Shown: in pieces, positions 1 to 4,733 of the stretch | Layout of the letters: every line of letters begins with the position of its first letter | How positions within the stretch are numbered: the stretch's first letter is position 1 | Assembly (NCBI GenBank): GCA_039680225.1 | Contig: JBDKTK010000406.1 | Coordinates: forward strand, 1-10,448 | DNA: 10,448 bases | DNA from: JBDKTK01 sp039680225 | Lineage (GTDB): Bacteria; Desulfobacterota; Syntrophia; Syntrophales; UBA4778 | Direction: 5' to 3' | Translations under genes and position numbers: made by a program | The notes under the pieces: model-generated | The model's input: only the letters and a program-made list of their open reading frames with translations | What the model was told of the DNA's origin: nothing | Databases searched by the model: none

Positions 1-258
1 GCCGACTAAAAGGGACTGCACCGAACCCGCGTTCTCCAGGCTTGTCGCCCCGGCATCCCTCAGGAGATTTTTCATCAGGTCCATAATCCGCGAGACCATC
101 GAGGACGAACCGAAATAAAAAAATACGAGCCCGGCCGCCAGGACGGCAACCGACGACAGTTCCTGGCTGCGGGCAACCTGTCCCTTCTTCCGCGCCTCTT
201 CCCGCTTGCGCGGCGACGCCTGTTCGGTCTTTTCCTGGTCTTTGTCCGTCTCAGCCAT
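1..258 (-). CDS. flhB: FlhB, flagellar export gate / substrate-specificity switch protein (N-terminal part; cut by window edge)
   Basis: Reading from ATG at 258 to the window edge gives 86 residues beginning MAETDKDQEKTEQASPRKRE, followed by EARKKGQVARSQELSSV and a hydrophobic stretch (about residues 37-50, VAVLAAGLVFFYFG). The E-x-(P/S)-x-x-(R/K)KR-x-x-AR-x-x-GQVARS-x-E motif is the family signature of FlhB/YscU N-termini. It is a cytoplasmic tail leading into the first transmembrane helix. FlhB sits with FliP, FliQ and FliR in the inner-membrane export gate. Its autocleaving C-terminal domain (NPTH), which switches export from hook to filament substrates with FliK, lies outside the window. 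The start is 6 bases after the fliR stop, with only a weak ribosome site (TTGAGC), so translation is probably coupled to fliR. Identification is firm; only the N-terminal quarter is visible. Confidence 0.96.
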   Translation of the reverse strand, partial: MAETDKDQEKTEQASPRKREEARKKGQVARSQELSSVAVLAAGLVFFYFGSSSMVSRIMDLMKNLLRDAGATSLENAGSVQSLLVG

Positions 259-264
259 TGAAGC

Positions 265-1041
265 TCAACTTTTAATAAGTGTCAGGACCATGCCCACCTG
301 CCGCTCCAGGTCCAGCACGTACCTGCCGGCCAGCGTCAGCAGGAAGGGCATGGTCAACCCCAGCCCGACAAGGCCGATCGCGATCTGCAGCGGGAAACCG
401 ATAATAAAAATGTTTATCTGCGGCACCGTCCGGGCGATAAGGCCCATGCCGATAGTGATGAAGAACATCAGCGCCATAACCGGGGCCCCGATCTTCACGG
501 CCACTTCGAAGAGCCCTTTCAACATGTCGGTAATACCCCCGGGCAGCTGGCCGGTGAATGCGTAACCGAGGACCGGCACTGCCTGGAAACTCCTGGCCAG
601 GGCCGAGATAAATATGTGGTGCCCGTTGAACGCCAGGAAAATGAGCAGCATCAACAGGTACATGAATTCCGAAATTATCGAGACCTGCTCGCTGCTCGCG
701 GGGTCTATAACGTTGGCAATGGAAAATCCCATCTGGTAGCCGATCAGCTGGCCGGCCATCTGGATTCCGCAAAAGAGCAGCTGCGAGGTGAACCCGATTG
801 CCGCTCCTATCAGGACCTCCGTGCCCATCCTGAAGAAAAGCGAAAAGATATCGAATCCCGCGTTTGCGGCATTTGCAGCTATATGGGGGAACAGCAGGGC
901 GGAAATGAGCAGCGCCAGCCCGCCCTTGATTTTCACCGAAACGTTGCGGTCGCCCAGGACGGGGAGGAACACGATAACGGCGCCCACCCTCAGGAAGATG
1001 AGGAGGAAAACCTGTATCTGTTCCAGGGAAATCTCGGGCAT
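265..1041 (-). CDS. fliR: FliR, flagellar export gate membrane protein
   Basis: The product is 258 residues, the usual FliR length (about 255-265). It is very hydrophobic, with about six membrane-embedded helices. It begins MPEISLEQIQVFLLIFLRVGA and continues FLPVLGDRNVSVKIKGGLAL, the typical FliR N-terminus; the C-terminal half has the conserved INIFIIGFPLQIAIGL. FliR joins FliP and FliQ in the FliP5Q4R1 helical export gate that lets rod, hook and filament subunits enter the growing structure. The ATG at 1041 lies 4 bases after the fliQ stop. AAGG, about 7 bases upstream, falls inside the end of fliQ, which supports this start and suggests translational coupling. flhB follows after 6 bases. 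Confidence 0.97.
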   Translation of the reverse strand: MPEISLEQIQVFLLIFLRVGAVIVFLPVLGDRNVSVKIKGGLALLISALLFPHIAANAANAGFDIFSLFFRMGTEVLIGAAIGFTSQLLFCGIQMAGQLIGYQMGFSIANVIDPASSEQVSIISEFMYLLMLLIFLAFNGHHIFISALARSFQAVPVLGYAFTGQLPGGITDMLKGLFEVAVKIGAPVMALMFFITIGMGLIARTVPQINIFIIGFPLQIAIGLVGLGLTMPFLLTLAGRYVLDLERQVGMVLTLIKS

Positions 1042-1045
1042 TGCG

Positions 1046-1315
1046 TTACCTTATGTACATCGGGATATTGTTGAACAGGTTCTGGGTGTAGGCGATCATG
1101 ACATTCATCATCCAGGGCAGGACGAGGATCATCGCCAGCAGCACCGCGATTATCTTGGGCACGAACACGAGCGTCACCTCCTGAATCTGCGTGACCGCCT
1201 GGAAGATGCTGACCACGAGCCCCACCACCATCCCGATGATCAGCAGGGGGGCGGAGATCAGCAGCGTGACTCTCACTGTTTCGGCGGCGATTCCCATTAC
1301 CAGGTCAGGCGACAT
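1046..1315 (-). CDS. fliQ: FliQ, flagellar export gate membrane protein
   Basis: The product is 89 residues, the standard FliQ length, and forms a hairpin of two hydrophobic helices (about residues 15-38 and 50-74). The motif GMVVGLVVSIFQAVTQIQE is the family hallmark, followed by VFVPKIIAVLLA and the loop proline in LPWMM. Four FliQ copies wrap around FliP/FliR in the export gate. The ATG at 1315 has AAAGGAA a few bases upstream and lies 21 bases after fliP. The fliP-fliQ-fliR-flhB order is nearly universal, which strengthens the call. Confidence 0.97.
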   Translation of the reverse strand: MSPDLVMGIAAETVRVTLLISAPLLIIGMVVGLVVSIFQAVTQIQEVTLVFVPKIIAVLLAMILVLPWMMNVMIAYTQNLFNNIPMYIR

Positions 1316-1336
1316 TCGGTGTTCCTTTCATCCGTT

Positions 1337-2098
1337 TTACCCAAAGCTCCTGACAAGCGAGCCGACTATCAGGTTCCATCCGTCGACCATGACGAACAGC
1401 AGCAGCTTGAACGGCAGGCTCACCATGATCGGCGGCAGCATCATCATGCCCATGGAAAGCAGCACGCTGGCCACCACCATGTCCAGGACGAGAAAGGGCA
1501 GGTAAACGAGAAACCCTATCTGGAAGGCCGTCCGCAGTTCGCTTATCACAAAGGCCGGGACCAGCACCGAGAGCGTCAGGTCGGCCGCTTTTTCCGGGCG
1601 TTTCGATTTCGAGATGTCAAGGAAAAGAGCGATGTCCTTTTCCCGCGTCTGCTTGAGCATGAAATCCTTGAGGGGCGGCGAGGCCAGCTCGAACGCCTTG
1701 TCTGTCGTTATCTGCTTGCTCAGGTACGGCTGGAGCGCCGCTGTATTGACCTTGTCAAATACCGGGGCCATGATGAAAAAAGTCAGGAACAGCGACAGGC
1801 CGATGATGATATTGTTGGGAGGCATGTTCGTTGTGCCCAGCGCGTGCCTCAGAAGTGAAAGGACCACAACTATCCTGGTGAAGGACGTGAGCATGATCAG
1901 GATTGCCGGGGCGAGCGACAGCACCGTGAGCAGAACAATAAGCTGGATGACAGTCGAGGTCTGGTCCCCCTTGCCGGCCAGGTTTATGCTCACAGACGGT
2001 ATCGGCATGGGCTCCGGGCACACCGGGGCGGCCGACGCCAGCACGGCCAGCACAATCGCCAAAGCCAGGGCTGCTTTTATCTTCTTCCCCCTGCTCAC
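1337..2098 (-). CDS. fliP: FliP, flagellar export gate membrane protein with signal peptide
   Basis: The product is 253 residues, typical for FliP. A basic start (MSRGKKIK) and a hydrophobic stretch to about residue 24 form the cleavable signal peptide usual in FliP. Conserved segments follow: LAPAILIMLTSFTRIVVVLS, LRHALGTTNMPPNNIIIGL, LTFFIMAP, then the second-half signature VLVPAFVISELRTAFQIGF and LPFLVLDMVVASVLLSMGMM. Five copies form the core of the export gate. The start is GTG at 2098, overlapping the fliO stop by four bases (GTGA), with AAAGGGG about 6 bases upstream. This arrangement points to translational coupling with fliO. A cysteine near the predicted cleavage site is not in a proper lipobox, so I do not call a lipoprotein. 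Confidence 0.97.
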   Translation of the reverse strand: MSRGKKIKAALALAIVLAVLASAAPVCPEPMPIPSVSINLAGKGDQTSTVIQLIVLLTVLSLAPAILIMLTSFTRIVVVLSLLRHALGTTNMPPNNIIIGLSLFLTFFIMAPVFDKVNTAALQPYLSKQITTDKAFELASPPLKDFMLKQTREKDIALFLDISKSKRPEKAADLTLSVLVPAFVISELRTAFQIGFLVYLPFLVLDMVVASVLLSMGMMMLPPIMVSLPFKLLLFVMVDGWNLIVGSLVRSFG

Positions 2099-2484
2099 CT
2101 GGACCCCTTTCCCAATCCCGCGTTCCTGATTTTCTCCCGGCAGCTCATGAGGGTGTCGACCAGGGAAACGGGGGGCGCGACGGCCCTCATTTCCCGCATC
2201 TTGTTCAACCTGCCCTCGTCGGAAATGCTCGTCAGAAGCGTCATCTGGCTGCCGGAGATCCCCACGACGAGGAGCTCGCCAAGGACATCAACGATCACTA
2301 TGCTGTTCTTCGGGCCGATGTAACTCGATGATACGATGCGGATCAATTGCCCGTCCGGGACCCCCATCCCGGTCTTCGCGCCGACCTTCTTGAGGCACCA
2401 GGCCGCCCCGATCATGAGGCCCAGGACAACGGCCAGCGCCGAAATCATTTTGATGAAAGAAAAAAAGAGGCTTCCCGTTTCCAT
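2095..2484 (-). CDS. fliO: FliO, export-gate assembly protein
   Basis: The product is 129 residues with a single N-terminal transmembrane helix (about residues 8-31, SFIKMISALAVVLGLMIGAAW). A small cytoplasmic domain follows, with IRIVSSSYIGPKNSIVIVDV and LLVVGISGSQMTLL; the pattern of a basic residue, S-x-x-x-(I/L)G-x-(K/R) and a strand (I/V)-x-(I/V)V-x-(I/V) is characteristic of FliO. Known FliO proteins are needed for efficient assembly of the FliP ring and are not part of the mature gate. FliO is poorly conserved; position between fliN and fliP and topology carry much of the call. The ATG at 2484 is 8 bases after fliN with only a weak ribosome site (TAGGCG), suggesting coupling. Confidence 0.9.
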   Translation of the reverse strand: METGSLFFSFIKMISALAVVLGLMIGAAWCLKKVGAKTGMGVPDGQLIRIVSSSYIGPKNSIVIVDVLGELLVVGISGSQMTLLTSISDEGRLNKMREMRAVAPPVSLVDTLMSCREKIRNAGLGKGSR

Positions 2485-2492
2485 ATGAGCGC

Positions 2493-2906
2493 CTATATCA
2501 ACTTGTTAACCCGTTCGGCGGGCGAGATGATATCGGTCAGTCGCACTCCGAATTTCTCGTTGACGACGACGACCTCGCCCCTGGCGATCAGGCGCCTGTT
2601 GACGAACACGTCCATGGGCTCGCCGGCTATCTTGGTCAACTCGATCACGGAGCCCTGCCCGAGCTGGAGCAGCTCGTTTATCAGCATCCTGCTCCTGCCC
2701 AGCTCGACGCTCAGGCTCAGGGGTATGTCCAGGATGAAGTCCAGGTCCATCTGGGACGCGGCCGCCTTTTCCGGCTTCGAAATCTCGTCGAAACTCATCC
2801 TGCTGACCTCGACCTTGCTGGTTTCCTTGAGCGTATCCTGAACGTCGTCCCAGGTCAGGTTGTCGTCGTCGTTCTGCTGGGCTGTTTCCTTCGGATCGTT
2901 TTCCAT
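2493..2906 (-). CDS. fliN: FliN, flagellar motor switch protein
   Basis: With ATG at 2906 the product is 137 residues. An acidic, probably disordered N-terminus (about 1-55) precedes a C-terminal SpoA domain (about 58-131) with the family pattern DIPLSLSVELGRSRMLINEL, LGQGSVIEL, DVFVNRRLIARGEVVVVNE and FGVRLTDI. FliN builds the lower C-ring with the FliM C-terminus and is a docking point for the FliH/FliI export complex. The chosen ATG lies 1 base after the fliM stop, with AGGTG about 9 bases upstream. An in-frame GTG at 2918 would add MLIN and overlap fliM by 11 bases; it also has a purine-rich stretch upstream and cannot be excluded. No CheC-like or other domain is fused, unlike FliY of Bacillus. 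Confidence 0.95.
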   Translation of the reverse strand: MENDPKETAQQNDDDNLTWDDVQDTLKETSKVEVSRMSFDEISKPEKAAASQMDLDFILDIPLSLSVELGRSRMLINELLQLGQGSVIELTKIAGEPMDVFVNRRLIARGEVVVVNEKFGVRLTDIISPAERVNKLI

Positions 2907-2907
2907 G

Positions 2908-3894
2908 TTAATAAGCACCTTTCTTTCCTGGAAGTTTCGTTATCTGGATGGCGTGATTGCCTTTATAAACTCCCGGGTGTCCCCTGAATTTCATAATCCC
3001 CTCGACAAAGATCGGCAGCGGGTCGCTGGCAAACTGGTCCAGCATGATGACATCCCCCACCTTCATCTCTATGACTTTCTTGAGTTCCACTTCCGTATGG
3101 CCCAGTTCGACCATCATATCCACCTTCGATTCGAGCAGGCCCTGGGCAAACCTCTTCGCCCATTCCTTGTCCACTTCGAGCTGCTCGCTCAGGAAGCCGC
3201 CCTGCAGCTTTTCCCTGATCGGCTCCAGGGTCGAATACGGGATGCAGATGCACATGATCCCGGAGGAATATTCCATCTCGATCTCAAAATTCATCACGAT
3301 GACGACATCGGTCAGCGGCACGATCTGTGCGAACTGCGGGTTTATCTCGGAGCGCTGATAGCCGATCTTTATGTCCTGGAGGGCTTTCCAGGCCTTTTCC
3401 AGATCGGCGAGGCAATTAAAAACAACTTTTTTGATCAGATTTGTCTCGATGGCGGTAAACTCCCGGCCCTCGACCCTGTACGACTCGCGCCCCATCCCGC
3501 CGCACAGCACATCCACAAGGGTGAAGATTATCCGGGATTCAATGACCATGATGGCGCTGCCGCGCAGCGGCTCCATCCGGAAGATATGCAGGCTGGTGGG
3601 GACCGGAAGCGTTTTCAGGAATTCGCCGAACTTCAGCGTCTCGAGCGAAATGGTGCTGACGCTGATCACCTTCCTCAACAGCGACGAGAGGCTGGCGCGG
3701 AAAATCCTCGCGAACCTCTCATTGGTCATTTCCAGGGCCGGCATCCTGCCCCTGATTATGCGGTCCTGGTTGGTGAGGTCGTACATCGTCACTTCGGAGG
3801 GATCGATCGAATCGGCTTTGTCCGTCTCGATCGCACCGCCCGAAAGCCCCCTCAACAGGGCATCGACTTCTTCCTGGGATAGGATCTTTGTCAT
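2908..3894 (-). CDS. fliM: FliM, flagellar motor switch protein
   Basis: The product is 328 residues, the normal size. Domains in order: an N-terminal CheY-P binding peptide (residues 2-14, LSQEEVDALL, matching the LSQ-x-E-(I/V)-D-x-LL motif); a middle domain (about 45-230) with LTNQDRIIRGRMPALEMTNE and the glycine-rich CGGMGRE, which contacts FliG; and a C-terminal SpoA domain (about 255-325) with VELGHTEVELKKVIEMKVGD and FVEGIMKFRGHPGVYKGN, which packs with FliN. Binding of phosphorylated CheY to the first motif changes rotation direction, so an intact motif implies chemotactic control. The ATG at 3894 is fixed by this motif. The nearest purine-rich site, AAGGGA, is about 14 bases upstream, farther than usual. 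fliL ends 40 bases upstream. Confidence 0.97.
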   Translation of the reverse strand: MTKILSQEEVDALLRGLSGGAIETDKADSIDPSEVTMYDLTNQDRIIRGRMPALEMTNERFARIFRASLSSLLRKVISVSTISLETLKFGEFLKTLPVPTSLHIFRMEPLRGSAIMVIESRIIFTLVDVLCGGMGRESYRVEGREFTAIETNLIKKVVFNCLADLEKAWKALQDIKIGYQRSEINPQFAQIVPLTDVVIVMNFEIEMEYSSGIMCICIPYSTLEPIREKLQGGFLSEQLEVDKEWAKRFAQGLLESKVDMMVELGHTEVELKKVIEMKVGDVIMLDQFASDPLPIFVEGIMKFRGHPGVYKGNHAIQITKLPGKKGAY

Positions 3895-3912
3895 AAGTTC
3901 TTGCTTGTCCCT

Positions 3913-3934
3913 TGCCGGCGTTTACTGCCGGCGT
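3913..3934 (-). repeat. 9-base direct repeat with palindromic core in the fliL-fliM junction
   Basis: TGCCGGCGT occurs at 3913-3921 and again at 3926-3934 (plus strand). Because the core GCCGGC is its own reverse complement, the two copies can also pair as a 6-bp G+C hairpin with a 7-base loop in the mRNA. It starts right after the fliL stop codon and lies upstream of the fliM ribosome site. A role in mRNA stability or in setting relative fliL/fliM output is possible but inferred. No T-tract follows, so it is not a terminator. Confidence 0.6.
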
Positions 3935-4429
3935 CTACTGGATGACGAACTCCGTGATGTAGACCTTGGTCACCTTGCAGGTGCCCAGAAAACTGTTGAG
4001 CCGCATGCCGATTTCATCCCTCAGGCGCTGCTTTCCGGCGAGATCCATCAGGTCCCTGTAAGTCTTGGCCGTCAGCAGGTCCAGGATGTTGTCCCTGAGC
4101 TTGGGCTTGATCTGGTTGAGTTCGGCGAGGCAGGCGTTGTCGGAAACTTCCAACTCCAGGGTGACCTTCAGGTACCTGTCCCCCTGGTTGTCCGCGAGAT
4201 TGACAATGAACGGTTCCATCGGCCACAGGGCGGCGGGCGCCTGCTTGGGGGCCGCCTGCTGCTGTTTTTTCTCCTTGGCCGAGCCGAGGAATTGCATGGC
4301 GCCGAATGTCCCGCCCCCGATGACGGCGAGGGCCGCAACCCCGATGATTATCCATTTCAGGAAAGATTTTTTCTTCTTGGGCTCTCCGTTTTCAGCCGGT
4401 TGAGCTTCGTTCGGGTCTTCCTTTGCCAT
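3935..4429 (-). CDS. fliL: FliL, flagellar basal-body/stator-associated membrane protein
   Basis: From ATG at 4429 the product is 164 residues. A charged cytoplasmic tail rich in K/E (1-22) leads to one transmembrane helix (about 24-48, FLKWIIIGVAALAVIGGGTF), a Q/A/K/P-rich linker (52-68), and the periplasmic FliL domain (about 70-164). That domain has MEPFIVNLADNQGDRYLKVT, LELE, a KPKLRDNILDLLTAKTYRDL segment and the C-terminal VYITEFVIQ, matching the family (F-x-VNL, RYLK, (L/I)RD-x-(I/L)-(I/L)-x-LL, (V)Y(F/I)T-x-F-(V)-x-Q). FliL stabilises stators and surrounds MotB. GAAGGAAAACG upstream of this ATG is a good ribosome site; an in-frame TTG at 4474 lacks one and is less likely. A sigma-54 type promoter lies about 70 bases upstream, so fliL is likely the first gene of the fliL-flhB unit. 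No motA or motB is adjacent. Confidence 0.95.
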   Translation of the reverse strand: MAKEDPNEAQPAENGEPKKKKSFLKWIIIGVAALAVIGGGTFGAMQFLGSAKEKKQQQAAPKQAPAALWPMEPFIVNLADNQGDRYLKVTLELEVSDNACLAELNQIKPKLRDNILDLLTAKTYRDLMDLAGKQRLRDEIGMRLNSFLGTCKVTKVYITEFVIQ

Positions 4430-4497
4430 CGTTTTCCTTCGCCTTTCGAGAATGAAATCGGATTCGGTCGGCAACGCAGATTGCCGCTGTTGAACAG

Positions 4498-4513
4498 AGC
4501 AAATTGCATACCA
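4498..4513 (-). promoter_or_regulatory. Sigma-54 (-24/-12) type promoter for fliL
   Basis: On the minus strand the sequence reads TGGTATG-CAAT-TTGCT. It matches the RpoN consensus TGGCACG-N4-TTGCW at all but two positions, with the invariant GG and GC exactly 10 bases apart. From the -12 C at 4499, transcription would start near 4487, giving a leader of about 58 bases before the fliL ATG at 4429. It lies in a true intergenic gap and points at the gene block, which raises confidence. It needs RpoN plus an enhancer-binding activator, neither encoded here. Confidence 0.72.
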
Positions 4514-4514
4514 G

Positions 4515-4532
4515 CTTAAATTCTAAATTTTT
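4515..4532 (-). promoter_or_regulatory. A/T-rich motif upstream of the fliL promoter, resembling the fliK promoter arms
   Basis: The minus strand reads AAAAATTTAGAATTTAAG, ending one base before the -24 element. It differs from the fliK-side arm AAAAATTGAGAAATTTGAG (8809-8827) by two substitutions and one missing base. It may be an activator or architectural-protein (IHF-like) site. The function is inferred; the similarity is seen directly. Confidence 0.45.
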
Positions 4533-4561
4533 CCAGGAAATACAAGGGTTTCGGGGATCCG

Positions 4562-4598
4562 GCCTGTACGCGGGAACGTGTTTCAGACAGGCTTTTTT
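4562..4598 (+). terminator. Plus-strand terminator-like hairpin with T6 in the flgE-fliL gap
   Basis: GCCTGT (4562-4567) pairs with ACAGGC (4587-4592), followed at once by six T (4593-4598) on the plus strand. Inside, ACGCG (4568-4572) can pair with CGTGT (4577-4581, one G-U pair) around a GGAA loop, leaving a 5-base bulge. This is the form of an intrinsic terminator, but it faces against all genes here; no plus-strand gene precedes it. It may stop antisense transcripts, end a small plus-strand RNA, or be chance. Confidence 0.45.
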
Positions 4599-4681
4599 GA
4601 CGGGGGGTCAGAATTTTGACTGGACGCGGGCGTATGCTGAGCCGCGGCGCGCTGCGGGGGCCGCAATGTCAAATTTTTTGA

Positions 4682-4729
4682 AAGCGGGGCGGACCCTCTT
4701 GAAAATGGGGCCCGCCCTTGAAACCGCTT
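4682..4729 (-). terminator. Strong hairpin just after flgE (possible terminator or mRNA 3' end stabiliser)
   Basis: In the minus-strand RNA, GGGCGGGCCC and GGGUCCGCCC form a 10-bp stem with one G-U pair (plus-strand 4687-4696 and 4708-4717) around an 11-base loop. An outer AAGCG/CGCTT pair (4682-4686 with 4725-4729) can extend it across a bulge. It begins about 17 bases after the flgE stop. The bases that follow are CGCUUUC and then an A-tract, not a U-tract, so termination is uncertain. Position at the end of the fliK-flgD-flgE unit supports a 3'-end role. Confidence 0.42.
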
Positions 4730-4733
4730 GGCA

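Noticed and set aside
788..1858. Plus-strand open frame of 356 codons across fliR, fliQ and fliP
   Set aside because: It is antisense to three strongly conserved genes, has an H/Q/R/D-rich composition typical of reverse reading of hydrophobic membrane proteins, and lacks any recognisable domain.
2860..3882. Plus-strand open frame of 340 codons opposite fliM
   Set aside because: fliM on the minus strand has complete domain signatures over the same bases; the opposite frame has none.
4430..4474. TTG start for fliL 15 codons upstream
   Set aside because: No ribosome site precedes it, while ATG at 4429 has GAAGGAAAACG; the extra residues add nothing conserved.
4645..4672. TTGACA on the minus strand (4672-4667) as a housekeeping -35 box
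   Set aside because: The region 16-18 bases downstream is G+C-only (GCGCGCCGCGG), with no -10 box.
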